A stretch of DNA of 49,152 nt from Steroidobacteraceae bacterium (lineage in GTDB: Bacteria; Pseudomonadota; Gammaproteobacteria; Steroidobacterales; Steroidobacteraceae). A model generated the notes under the pieces. The model saw only the letters and a program-made list of their open reading frames with translations. It ran no database searches and had not been told where the DNA came from. Below are positions 24,696-32,550 of the stretch, in pieces. A program made the position numbers and the translations under genes. Where the stretch lies: positions 1 through 49,152 of the forward strand of contig JALORN010000023.1 in NCBI GenBank assembly GCA_025458905.1, given 5' to 3'. Positions within the stretch are counted from its first letter, which is position 1, and each line of letters starts with the position of its first letter.

Positions 24696-25943
24696 TCAGC
24701 CCGCGGCGTCGCCGCCCTGGGTGCGGCCCTTGCGGCCCCCGGCGGCATGCGCGGCGGCGAAGCTGCCGCTCGCCATCGCACCGAGGACCGACAGCTCGCC
24801 GGCGAGCGCCGCGACCGCGACGATCTCGGCGAGCTTCGCGGCCTTGCCGGGTCCGACGCAGCCGAGCAGCGCGAGGCACTCCTGCGCGGTCGGCAGGTAG
24901 GTGCCGCCGCCGACGGTGCCGACGATCAGGTTCGGCAGCGTCACCGAGGCGTAGAGATCGCCCGAGGGCAGGCGCTCGGCACGCGTCACGCAGACCACGG
25001 CCTCGGCGATGCAGGCGACGTCCTGGCCGCAGGCGATGAACATCGCGGCGAGCGCGTTGGCGACGTTGGCCTGCAGGCCGACCGCGCCGGTCTGCGCCGA
25101 GCCCGCCTGGGCCTGTGCCCAGCAGCGCACGATCGCGTCGGTGTCGGCGCGCCAGTAGCGGGCGATCGCCTTGCTCGGCAGCACCACCTCGGCGCTGGCG
25201 TTGCGGCCGCGGGTGTCGCGGAACGAGAGCGCCGAGGCGCGCTTGTCGCCGGACAGCACCGACTCGACCAGCCAGCTGCGCGGCCTGGCGGGCATGCGCC
25301 CGAGCAGCCACTGGCAGCCCACCTGGGTCGCGAGCGTCACCATGTTCTGGCCGGCGGCGTCGCCGGTCGTGAACTCGAAGCGCACGTAGACGGTGTTGCC
25401 GAGGATCGAGGTGTGCAGGCCGATCAGCCGGCAGTAGCGCGAGGTGCCCGCGACCGCGGCGGCGAGGCCCTCGCGCTGCGAGGGCAGCCAGCGCGCGAAG
25501 GCGCCGGCCTCGTGCACGTCGGCGAACTCGAAGCAGGGCGCCCGGCCGACCTGCTCCTCGCTGACCAGCGCCGCGGCGCCGCCGCTGCGGTTGATCACGT
25601 TGAAGGCGTGCTGGAACGAGGCGACCAGCGTCCCCTCGGTGGTGGCGAAGGGCAGGAAGAAGTCGCCCTGGGCGTGCGCGCCGCGGATCTGCACCGGGCC
25701 GGCGATGCCGACCGGCACGCGCGCGAAGCCGATGAAGCCCTCGATGCTGCCGGCGAGCGCCTCGGGCGAGGGCTCGGGCGCTGCGCCGGCGAGCGCGTCG
25801 ATCGCGAAGCCGTCGTCGCGCAGCCGCTCGCGCCGCACCTGCAGCGCGGCGCTCGACATGTCGGTGGTGGCAGGCAGACGGCGCGCGCGCGGGGCGGCGG
25901 CGTCCGGCTGGGAAGGGTCCTCGGGACGCCCGGCTGAACTCAT
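24696..25943 (-). CDS. Hydroxymethylglutaryl-CoA reductase, class I-like
   Basis: A 415-residue NADPH-type HMG-CoA reductase, which makes mevalonate from HMG-CoA. All four catalytic residues can be placed: Glu103 (ATTEGTLVAS), Lys234 (SGDKRAS), Asp308 (GQDVACI) and His399 (AAAHAAGG, in the flexible C-terminal flap). The GDAAGQNMVT motif at 194-203 and the VPVGIAGPVQIRG start are also typical, and the GQD and C-terminal His arrangement resembles class I (eukaryotic/archaeal type) rather than the Pseudomonas class II enzyme. Most Gammaproteobacteria make isoprenoids by the MEP route, so this is unexpected; no other mevalonate gene is in the window. The first ATG is given; a second at codon 29 is possible. 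Confidence 0.9.
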   Translation of the reverse strand: MSSAGRPEDPSQPDAAAPRARRLPATTDMSSAALQVRRERLRDDGFAIDALAGAAPEPSPEALAGSIEGFIGFARVPVGIAGPVQIRGAHAQGDFFLPFATTEGTLVASFQHAFNVINRSGGAAALVSEEQVGRAPCFEFADVHEAGAFARWLPSQREGLAAAVAGTSRYCRLIGLHTSILGNTVYVRFEFTTGDAAGQNMVTLATQVGCQWLLGRMPARPRSWLVESVLSGDKRASALSFRDTRGRNASAEVVLPSKAIARYWRADTDAIVRCWAQAQAGSAQTGAVGLQANVANALAAMFIACGQDVACIAEAVVCVTRAERLPSGDLYASVTLPNLIVGTVGGGTYLPTAQECLALLGCVGPGKAAKLAEIVAVAALAGELSVLGAMASGSFAAAHAAGGRKGRTQGGDAAG

Positions 25944-26013
25944 CCGGGCATTGTGGGCAAGCGGCCCGCGACCGGCAACCGAGGCAGGCGCCGGCCGCGG
26001 CGGCCGCGAAGGC

Positions 26014-26412
26014 TCAGTGGGACGCGGCGCCCTCGAGCGAGCACAGGCACCAGTGCGCGCCCGGACCGGCGAGCTGTTCGACCCGCTCCTGCCAGGCGCG
26101 GCGCGCGAGGTGCAGCTGCTGGCGGGCGACGGCGAGCGCGAGCGGCTCGGCGTCGCCGCCGGCCTCCAGGTCGTGCAGCGCGCGGCGCGCCTCGCGCAGC
26201 GCACCGGCGGCAGCGAGGATCGCGTCCGGCGCCGGTGCGGGACCGGCCGGGGCATGGCGCGCGGCCCGCGGCGCGGCGGCCGCGCGCGGCGGGGTCGCGG
26301 CGAGCACCTGGGAGATCCATTCGTGCCACCAGCGCGGCGAATCGGGCGCGCGCGCCGGCGCTGCAGCGGGGACCGGGGCCGCGAAGTCCGGGGCGAGGGC
26401 GAGATCGTTCAT
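26014..26412 (-). CDS. Small Ala/Pro-rich hypothetical protein
   Basis: A 132-residue protein with a clear AGGAGG nine bases before its ATG, so it is likely translated. The N-terminal half is low-complexity Ala/Pro (PAPAAAPARAP), interrupted by a WWHEWISQVL segment. The C-terminal half is a predicted charged helix (LREARRALHDLEAG and LARRAWQERVEQL), ending with WCLCSLEG, a CxC pair. No signal peptide and no family that I recognise. An inverted repeat lies in the leader about 45-70 bases upstream. It precedes the reductase gene by 70 bases. Confidence 0.6.
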   Translation of the reverse strand: MNDLALAPDFAAPVPAAAPARAPDSPRWWHEWISQVLAATPPRAAAAPRAARHAPAGPAPAPDAILAAAGALREARRALHDLEAGGDAEPLALAVARQQLHLARRAWQERVEQLAGPGAHWCLCSLEGAASH

Positions 26413-26455
26413 CCTGGAACCTCCTCGTGTCGGTGATGGGCCATCCTGGCCGTTG

Positions 26456-26481
26456 CAGGATCCGTGCCTGCACGAATCCTG
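26456..26481. repeat. Near-perfect inverted repeat in the leader of the small hypothetical gene
   Basis: Arms CAGGATCCGTGC and GCACGAATCCTG are complementary at 11 of 12 positions and separated by two bases. It lies in the 248-base gap between the outer-membrane-barrel gene and the small Ala/Pro-rich gene, 44 bases ahead of the latter's start. It could be a protein-binding operator or a hairpin in the 5' leader. There is no T-run to make it a terminator. Confidence 0.5.
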
Positions 26482-26660
26482 TGGATCGGAAGGGTAACCA
26501 GCCCGGCGTTGCGCCGCCAGCGTGCAGGTGCGCGACCCGCTGCACCGGCGTCGCGCACGGCGGCGCCCGCGCCACTCGTGCGCCGCGCCGGCCCGCGCGG
26601 GCGGCGAGCATGCCGGCCTGCCGTGACAGCCGTGTGTCAGCCCCCGGGACCCATGGCCGA

Positions 26661-27584
26661 TCAGAAGGGCTGGCCGATGACGATCCGGAAGACCGAGAGG
26701 TCCTCGCCGAACCGGTAGCCGAGCCCGAGCGCCGGCAGCGTGACGCGGCCGAGCCGCAGCGGTGCGACCGTGCCGAAGGTGATCCCGACCTCGCCCTGCA
26801 CGCGTGCCACGCCACGCCCGGGTTGGTCGTTCGCCGCCAGCGGCGTCGCCGGCGGGTCGGCATACCAGCGCAGGCTCGCGTACGGCAGCGCCTGCAGGCG
26901 CCGGCCGCGGACCTGTCGCTCGAGCGTGCGCGCGAGCTGCACGCTGTGCGAGAGCAGCACGAAGTCGTCGGCCGGCAGGCCGCGGGCGTCGGCGTAGGCG
27001 TAGCTCGCGGCGGCGACGTAGCGGCCGTCGCCCCAGCGCGTCTCGCCGCGCCATTCGGCACGGGTGCCGGCGGTCGTGACCGTGGCGCGCAGGTCGCTGG
27101 CATTGTCGCGGGCGAACCCGGCCTCGACGAACGGCTCGACGCGCCAGAAGTCGTCGAGCCGGTAGTCCCAGCGCAGCCCCGGCACGAACGACACCGTCGA
27201 GAGGCTGGTCGGCAGCCCGGTCTCGATGACGTCCTGCACGCGGAAGTCGAAGAAGCCGAGGGTGACCGGCAGCGTCAGGGTCAGGCCCGGACGGGTGGGC
27301 GTCGGGTCGCGCAGCCGCCATTCGAGGGGCAGGCGGTAGATCTGCAGGGTGCGTCCCGAGAGCTCGTAGATGCCGCTGCCGAGACGGTGGGCGAACACGA
27401 AATTGGCCTCGGCCTGCTCCGGCGCTGCGAGCGGCGCGGGCGCGGCACGCAAGGCCGGAGTGGCGCCGCCGACGGCGACGGCCAAGGCCGCGGCCAAGGT
27501 CGCGGCCCGCGTCGCGGCCCCATCCGTCCGGGCGCCGCGCGCGCGGGCAGCGGTTCTCGCGGCAGGGGACGGGCGCGGCGGCAT
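26661..27584 (-). CDS. Outer-membrane beta-barrel protein, unknown function
   Basis: A 307-residue exported protein. After a long basic and Ala-rich leader (about 1-55) the mature part is a run of amphipathic strands alternating aromatic and small residues, e.g. GIYELSGRTLQIYRLPLEWRL, SFVPGLRWDYRLDDFWRVEP and YVAASYAYADARG, ending GLGYRFGEDLSVFRIVIGQPF with the C-terminal Phe typical of barrels inserted by BAM. About 10-12 strands would fit. I do not recognise the family. Start choice is uncertain, since no ribosome site precedes this ATG and an internal start nearer the hydrophobic core is possible. It follows the MFS transporter with an 10-base gap, so the two are probably cotranscribed. 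Confidence 0.7.
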   Translation of the reverse strand: MPPRPSPAARTAARARGARTDGAATRAATLAAALAVAVGGATPALRAAPAPLAAPEQAEANFVFAHRLGSGIYELSGRTLQIYRLPLEWRLRDPTPTRPGLTLTLPVTLGFFDFRVQDVIETGLPTSLSTVSFVPGLRWDYRLDDFWRVEPFVEAGFARDNASDLRATVTTAGTRAEWRGETRWGDGRYVAAASYAYADARGLPADDFVLLSHSVQLARTLERQVRGRRLQALPYASLRWYADPPATPLAANDQPGRGVARVQGEVGITFGTVAPLRLGRVTLPALGLGYRFGEDLSVFRIVIGQPF

Positions 27585-27594
27585 GGGGGTGAAT

Positions 27595-28860
27595 CTAACC
27601 CGTCCGGGCACCGTCGCGTGGCACGGTGCGGCCGGCGTAGATGGCCGTCGCCAGCATCGCCAGCGCGCCACACAGGAACGGCGCATTGCCGCCGAAGCCG
27701 TCGAACAGCGCGCCGCCCGCGGCCGGGCCGGCGATGCGGCCGAGCGCGCCGGCCGACTGCTGCAGGCCGAGCACCTCGCCCTGTGCCGCCGCAGGCCCGG
27801 CGAGCGAGGCGAGCGAGGAGATCGCCGGGTTCAGGAAGGCGAAGCCGATCGCGATCAGCAGCATGCCGGCGATCGCGAGCGCGAAGCTCGCCGCGATGCC
27901 GAGCAGGCCGAGCCCGGAGCACTGCAGCACCAGCCCCGCGAGCAGCACGCGCTCGTTGCCGAAGCGGCGCGTCGCCGGCCCGGTGCCGGCGAGCTGCAGC
28001 ACGGTCGAGAGGATGCCCATCGCGCCGAACACGAAGCCGATCGTCCTCGGCCCGGCGGCGAAGGCGCTGGAGGCGAACAGCGGGAACGAGGCTTCCATGG
28101 TCGCCACCGCCGCCGCGGCGAGCAGCCCGACGGCGGTCAGCCGTGCGACGCGCGCATCGCCGAGCAGGCGCCGCGTGCCGAGGCGGCCACCGCCGTCGCG
28201 AGGTGCGCCACCACCCTGCACCGCGCCCGGTGCCGCGTGCGCCGGCCGCGACGGCGAGGTCTCGGGCAGCAGCGCGAGCGTCGCGGCGAACGCCAGGATG
28301 GCGAGCAGCGCCGAGGCCCAGCAGACGCGGGCGAAATCCGCCGGCTCGGCGGTCGCGCCGGCGATCAGCCCGCCGACCGCCGGCCCGAGGATGAAGCCGA
28401 GCGACAGCCCCGCACCGACCTGCGCCATCGCGGTGGCGCGCTGCTGCGGCGTGGTGACGTCGGCGGCGACGGCGAAGGTCACGCCGAAGCTGCCGGAGGC
28501 GAGGCCCGCGAGCAGCCGCACGACGATCAGCGAGGCGGGCGTGTCGCAGAACGCGGTCAGCGCGCTGAACAGCGCCGTCAGCACCAGGCTCCAGAGCAGC
28601 ACCGGCCGGCGACCGTGGCGATCCGACAGCGCGCCGATGCGGGCACCCGCCAGCAGCTGCCCGACCGAGAACGCCGCGAGTGCGAGCCCGACCTGCGTCG
28701 CGCTCGCACCGATCGACAGGCCGTACTGCGGCAGGATCGGGAACAGCGTGCCGAAGCCGGCCATGCCGGCGAAGTTGACCAGCGACACGGCCAGCAGCGC
28801 GCGGCGGCGTTCGCGCGCCGGCGTTGGCGCCGGCGCGCTGCCGGGGAGGGAGCTGTCCAA
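27595..28860 (-). CDS. MFS transporter (DHA1 drug-efflux type)
   Basis: A 421-residue inner-membrane protein with twelve hydrophobic segments. The loop 2-3 signature of the major facilitator superfamily is present (GALSDRHGRRPVLL, about residue 75), as is the DHA1 motif C in TM5 (GLSLGFILGPAVGGLIAG). It most resembles the TetA-like multidrug group, exchanging protons for a small hydrophobic compound. The start is a TTG without a good ribosome site, close behind the upstream gene's stop (16 bases); no ATG precedes the first membrane segment. Flanked by an exported protein gene upstream and an outer-membrane barrel gene downstream, it may form part of an export or uptake route across both membranes. 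Substrate unknown. Confidence 0.9.
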   Translation of the reverse strand: MDSSLPGSAPAPTPARERRRALLAVSLVNFAGMAGFGTLFPILPQYGLSIGASATQVGLALAAFSVGQLLAGARIGALSDRHGRRPVLLWSLVLTALFSALTAFCDTPASLIVVRLLAGLASGSFGVTFAVAADVTTPQQRATAMAQVGAGLSLGFILGPAVGGLIAGATAEPADFARVCWASALLAILAFAATLALLPETSPSRPAHAAPGAVQGGGAPRDGGGRLGTRRLLGDARVARLTAVGLLAAAAVATMEASFPLFASSAFAAGPRTIGFVFGAMGILSTVLQLAGTGPATRRFGNERVLLAGLVLQCSGLGLLGIAASFALAIAGMLLIAIGFAFLNPAISSLASLAGPAAAQGEVLGLQQSAGALGRIAGPAAGGALFDGFGGNAPFLCGALAMLATAIYAGRTVPRDGARTG

Positions 28861-28876
28861 GCGCGGCCCGGGCAGC

Positions 28877-29710
28877 TCAGTCGGCCGCGGCGCGCGGCGG
28901 CAGCTCGACCTGCCCGAGCATCAGGCGACGCACGTACTCCGGTGCGGCGAGCTGGCAGTAGAACGTGCCGCGCCAGCTGTCGGGCATCAGCCGCCAGCGC
29001 CAGTCGGACCAGTCGGCGCGCAGCCGCCGCGCCTGCAGGTGCGGCCGGTCGTCGCTGCCGCGCCAGGCGAACTGGTGTGGCGTGATCCAGCGCGAGCCGG
29101 TGAGCTTGACGTCGTCGGCCTCGAGCATGATCCGCTGCGGCGTCGCGCGGGCCGCGGCGCGCTCGGCCGGCGAGAGCGTCCCCCAGACGCCGAGCACGAT
29201 GTCGCGGTTGACGTCGCGGCAGGTGGTCGCGAGGTCGGCGCGCGCGCTGCCGGCGCCGTGCACCGCGAGCACGTGGTCGGCGGACTTGCCCTTGCACATC
29301 AGCATCGTCGGGCGGGTGCGCGCCGGGTCCTCGTACTGCAGGTACTGCTGCGTCTCGAGCGGCTCGACCTGCGGCTTGGAGAGCACGAACGGCTGGTACT
29401 CGGTGTGCACGACGTTGCGGATGGGCAGCGTGACGCCGGTGAGGCGGCGCAGCACGTCGGCGCAGGTGCCGGGCGTCGTCGCGGCGCCGACCACGAGCCG
29501 CGGCGCCGGGGCCGGTTCCGCGCGCGCCGCCGTGGCGCCGAACGCGGCCGAAGCGGCGCAGGCCGCGAGTGTCGCGAGGCCGAGGCCGCGTGCGCGCACC
29601 GCGCGCCGCAGGGCGCGCGCGGCCGCCGGCGGCGTGCGGGCGGGTGCGCGGTGCACGGCCGCGCACGCCGGGACGGCGAGGCCCCCGGCACATCGTGTAC
29701 TGGACTTCAT
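28877..29710 (-). CDS. Exported protein of unknown function
   Basis: A 277-residue protein; AGGAG ten bases ahead of the ATG supports the start. The N-terminus is long and basic with a hydrophobic core near 44-62 (LGLATLAACAASAAFGA), i.e. a signal peptide. The mature part contains four Cys (TCADVL, MLMCKGK, TTCRDV, FYCQLA) that could form two periplasmic disulfides, and a Trp-rich stretch (WSDWRWRLMPDSWRG). No family recognised. It is the first gene of a likely operon with the MFS transporter and the barrel protein, and it is divergent from the CPXCG gene across a 45-base promoter region. Confidence 0.65.
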   Translation of the reverse strand: MKSSTRCAGGLAVPACAAVHRAPARTPPAAARALRRAVRARGLGLATLAACAASAAFGATAARAEPAPAPRLVVGAATTPGTCADVLRRLTGVTLPIRNVVHTEYQPFVLSKPQVEPLETQQYLQYEDPARTRPTMLMCKGKSADHVLAVHGAGSARADLATTCRDVNRDIVLGVWGTLSPAERAAARATPQRIMLEADDVKLTGSRWITPHQFAWRGSDDRPHLQARRLRADWSDWRWRLMPDSWRGTFYCQLAAPEYVRRLMLGQVELPPRAAAD

Positions 29711-29743
29711 CGGCGACGGCTCCTGGTGGGGCGGCGGGCAGTT

Positions 29744-29750
29744 TATTATC
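29744..29750. promoter_or_regulatory. AT-rich divergent -10 region
   Basis: TATTAT (29744-29749) read on plus and GATAAT (29745-29750) read on minus both match the -10 consensus at five of six positions, in the 45-base gap between divergent genes. On minus it would give a leader of about 25-30 bases containing the AGGAG site. On plus, the start codon lies only six bases after the hexamer, implying a leaderless transcript. No good -35 is seen on either strand. Confidence 0.4.
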
Positions 29751-29755
29751 GGCCC

Positions 29756-30067
29756 ATGGGTTCCGCCACGAAGTCGCCGCTCGAGGTCCTGAAGGCCCGC
29801 ATCGCCGACCTCGACGCGCGCGCGGTCGACGAGATGTACGGCCTCGAGCCGGTGTACGAGCCGGGCGAGGGCGGCGCGGCGCTCGGCGAGTTCGTCGAGC
29901 TGCAGTGCCCGTGGTGCGGCGAGGTCTACGGTGCGCACGTCGACCTGACCGACCGTTCGCGGGTCTACATCGAGGATTGCCAGGTCTGCTGCCAGCCGAT
30001 CGAGGTGACCCTTGAGGTCAGCGACGCGGGCGAGCTGCTGCAGGCGTCCACCTCCCGGGTCGAATGA
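29756..30067 (+). CDS. CPXCG motif-containing cysteine-rich protein
   Basis: A 103-residue cytoplasmic protein of the CPXCG family. Two Cys pairs make a zinc-ribbon-like site: CPWCGE at 51-56 and DCQVCCQPI at 74-82 (Cys75 with Cys78 or Cys79). The first 45 residues are acidic and helical and look like a local extension. The family's function is unknown; metal binding is expected from the motif. There is no ribosome site, and the start codon sits just downstream of an AT-rich -10-like sequence, so it may be translated from a leaderless message. Its stop overlaps the start of the next gene (ATGA). Confidence 0.85.
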   Translation: MGSATKSPLEVLKARIADLDARAVDEMYGLEPVYEPGEGGAALGEFVELQCPWCGEVYGAHVDLTDRSRVYIEDCQVCCQPIEVTLEVSDAGELLQASTSRVE

Positions 30068-31269
30068 CGGGCGGCGCCCGACATCCCGCCATCGGCGCCG
30101 CGGCCGTCGTCGCGGCCGGCCTGGCGCTCGCCGGCTGCGCCGCGGCACCAGGCGGGAGCGGCGACGTCGTCGCCGAGCGCTTCGCGCGGATGCCGGCGCA
30201 GGACGACGTGGTCGCGGCCGGTGACTGGTACCGGCCCACCGTCACCGTCCGCGGCGCCGCACGCCCCTGGCCGGGCGCCGGCCGCGGTGGCCCGGCTGCG
30301 GCGCCGGACGGGCGCTTCGCCGCGGCACTCGCGCTGGCGCGCCGCTACGAGACGCTGGCGCTGGTCGTCGTGCAGGACGGCCGGATCGTGCTCGAGGACT
30401 ATGCGCCCGGCATCGCGCCCGAGTTCCGCTTCGACACCCAGTCGATGCATCGCGGCCTGCTCGCGCTGGTGGTCGGCGCGGCGCTCGCCGACGGTGCGAT
30501 CGACTCGCTCGATGCGCGCGCCGCGCGCTGGCTGCCCGAGTGGCAGGGCGCGGGCGACCCGCGCGGCGAGATCACGATCCGCCACCTGCTCTACGGGCAG
30601 TCGGGGCTGGTCGACCCGCCGTACGCCAACTCAGCTGACTCGCCGGCGATGCAGATGTTCATCGGCACCGACCTGCGGGCGCTGGCGCTCGGCCTGCAGC
30701 CGCAGTCGCGCCCGGGCGAGCGGCAGCGCGGCGCCACCGCCGAGGCGCAGGTGCTGGGGCTCGTGCTCGAGCGCGCGACGCGCAGCCGCTATGCCGACTA
30801 TCTCTCGCGCCGGCTGTGGCGCCCGATCGGCGCCGCCGATGCGGCGGTGCGGCTCGACCGCCCCGGCGGCAACACCCGCACGTTCTGCTGCATCCAGGCG
30901 AGTGCCCGCGACTGGGCACGGGTCGGCCAGCTGGTGCTCGAGCGCGGCCGCGCCGGCGGGCGCGAACTGCTGCCGCCCGCCTGGATCACACAGCTGGCCA
31001 CGCCCTCGCCACTGGACCCGAAGGTCGGCGCGTACTGGTGGGTCGAGCCGGTGCCGCTCGTGCCCTCCAACGTCGATCGGGCGCGGATGCCGCCGCAGCC
31101 GACGCCGTTCGCCTCGCCGGGGACCACCTACACCGGCGGCCGCGGCGGCCAGCGGGTGTTCGTGCTGCCGGCGCAGCGCGCCGTGGTGGTGCGCATCGGC
31201 AAGATCCGCTACGACTTCGACGACGGCCTGTTCGCCAACACCTTCGCCGCGGCGCTGCAGGCGCGCTAG
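30064..31269 (+). CDS. Beta-lactamase-fold serine hydrolase-like lipoprotein, active site altered
   Basis: A 401-residue lipoprotein (lipobox LAGC, Cys25) of the class C beta-lactamase/6-aminohexanoate-dimer hydrolase fold. Typical family blocks are VVVQDGRIVLEDYAPG (about 101-116), TIRHLLYGQSGL (171-182), VLERATRSRYADYLSRRLW and GGRGGQRVFVLP near the end. The SxxK motif reads SMHR (Ser127 to Arg130), and the usual YxN motif is replaced by a GATAEAQ stretch near 223. Both catalytic bases thus seem lost, so it may be a non-enzymatic binder or use unusual chemistry. The gene starts inside the stop of the CPXCG gene and is followed after 41 bases by the DUF3089 gene. Confidence 0.8.
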   Translation: MTGGARHPAIGAAAVVAAGLALAGCAAAPGGSGDVVAERFARMPAQDDVVAAGDWYRPTVTVRGAARPWPGAGRGGPAAAPDGRFAAALALARRYETLALVVVQDGRIVLEDYAPGIAPEFRFDTQSMHRGLLALVVGAALADGAIDSLDARAARWLPEWQGAGDPRGEITIRHLLYGQSGLVDPPYANSADSPAMQMFIGTDLRALALGLQPQSRPGERQRGATAEAQVLGLVLERATRSRYADYLSRRLWRPIGAADAAVRLDRPGGNTRTFCCIQASARDWARVGQLVLERGRAGGRELLPPAWITQLATPSPLDPKVGAYWWVEPVPLVPSNVDRARMPPQPTPFASPGTTYTGGRGGQRVFVLPAQRAVVVRIGKIRYDFDDGLFANTFAAALQAR

Positions 31270-31310
31270 CGAGGCGCGACGCGGCCCGACGACTGCCCGG
31301 AGAGCGCCCG

Positions 31311-32498
31311 ATGCACCCGACTCCCGACCGCACCACGTCCCGCCTGCGCCTGCGCCCCCTCGGCCTGCTGCTCGCGCTGCCGCTCGCGCCGTTCGCCGCG
31401 CTGCCGGCGGTGGCGCAGGACCTCGGCGTGAAGTCGCCGCCGGCGCCCTTCGGCGAGCTGCCGCATCCGCCGGCGCCCGACTATTCGAAGCCGGAGCACT
31501 GGGCGGCGCTGCCCGGGCGGCTCGATGCCGCCGACGTGGTGCCCGAGAACGATCCGTTCGGCGATCGCCAGGCGACCGCACCGGTCGACGTCTTCTACAT
31601 CCACCCGACGACCTTCAACCAGGCGGCGTGGAACCAGCCGCTCGACGATGCCAAGACCAACGACTGGACCGACGAGTCGGTGATCGCGCGCCAGGCGGCG
31701 GTGTTCAACGCCTGCTGCCGCGTCTACGCCCCGCGCTACCGCCAGGCCGCGTCGGCCGCGGTCTACGCACCGCCGCAGATGAAGGCGCTCGGCGCCTACG
31801 AGTTCGCCTGGGGCGACGTGCGCGCGGCGTTCCGCCACTACCTGGAGCACTGGAACGCGGGCCGGCCGTTCATCCTCGCCGGCCACAGCCAGGGCGCGGC
31901 GCACATCGAGCGCTGGCTGAACGAGTTCGGCGCGGACCCGGCGCTCGCCAGGCGACTGGTGGCCGCCTACCCGATCGGCATCGGCTTCACGCAGGGCCGG
32001 CTCGCGCGCCTGCCCGGTGGCCGCGGCCTCTGCCGCACGCCGGCCGACACCGGCTGCATCGTCAGCTGGAACGCGTTCGCGCCCGACGCGCAGCCGCAGG
32101 GCTTCGTCGCCGCCACGCAGAAACGCCACGCGGACCCGAACGGCACGGACGCGGGCCGGCAGGTCGCCTGCCTCAACCCCTTGACCTTCGACCTCGCGAA
32201 GCCTGCAGCGCCCGCGGCCTGGAATCTCGGGGCGCTGCCGGCGCGGCGCGGCGTCGGGCTGGCTGCGGGCCTCGCCGCCGCCACGCCGCTCGCGGCGACC
32301 GAGGCCGGGCGGATCGGTGCGCGCTGCGAGGACGGTGCGCTGGTGGTCGATGCGCTGCCGGCGCAGGGCTATGCGCTGGTGCCGCTGCCCGGTGGCTCGC
32401 TGCACTTCAACGACTTCGATCTCTTCTACCAGAACATCCGCGTCAACGCCGTGGTGCGCAGCGAGGCCTTCCTCGCCGCGGGCCGGCGCCGCCGCTGA
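31311..32498 (+). CDS. DUF3089 alpha/beta hydrolase-like exported protein
   Basis: A 395-residue exported protein matching DUF3089. A ribosome site (GGAGAG) precedes the ATG, and residues 14-36 are a signal peptide ending AVAQD. The core shows PVDVFYIHPTTF (91-102), a conserved segment EFAWGDVRAAFRHYLE and the nucleophile elbow AGHSQGA with Ser193. The later block VSWNAFAPDAQPQG with VACLNPLTF is also typical. Related proteins are predicted lipases/esterases. It ends in a basic tail. It is probably cotranscribed with the two genes before it, and converges on the TonB receptor with a strong hairpin between the stops. Confidence 0.85.
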   Translation: MHPTPDRTTSRLRLRPLGLLLALPLAPFAALPAVAQDLGVKSPPAPFGELPHPPAPDYSKPEHWAALPGRLDAADVVPENDPFGDRQATAPVDVFYIHPTTFNQAAWNQPLDDAKTNDWTDESVIARQAAVFNACCRVYAPRYRQAASAAVYAPPQMKALGAYEFAWGDVRAAFRHYLEHWNAGRPFILAGHSQGAAHIERWLNEFGADPALARRLVAAYPIGIGFTQGRLARLPGGRGLCRTPADTGCIVSWNAFAPDAQPQGFVAATQKRHADPNGTDAGRQVACLNPLTFDLAKPAAPAAWNLGALPARRGVGLAAGLAAATPLAATEAGRIGARCEDGALVVDALPAQGYALVPLPGGSLHFNDFDLFYQNIRVNAVVRSEAFLAAGRRRR

Positions 32499-32505
32499 GC
32501 GCTGC

Positions 32506-32540
32506 CCCGGCGGCAGCCCGGCGAACCGGGCACCGCCGGG
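32506..32540. terminator. Hairpin between convergent genes, possible bidirectional terminator
   Basis: Nested inverted repeats: outer arms CCCGGCGG and CCGCCGGG (8 bp), inner arms GCCCGG and CCGGGC closing a CGAA loop. It fills the 52-base gap between the DUF3089 gene and the TonB receptor gene. No T-run follows on either strand, so it is not a classical rho-independent terminator. Confidence 0.4.
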
Positions 32541-32550
32541 TGCGGCGGGA

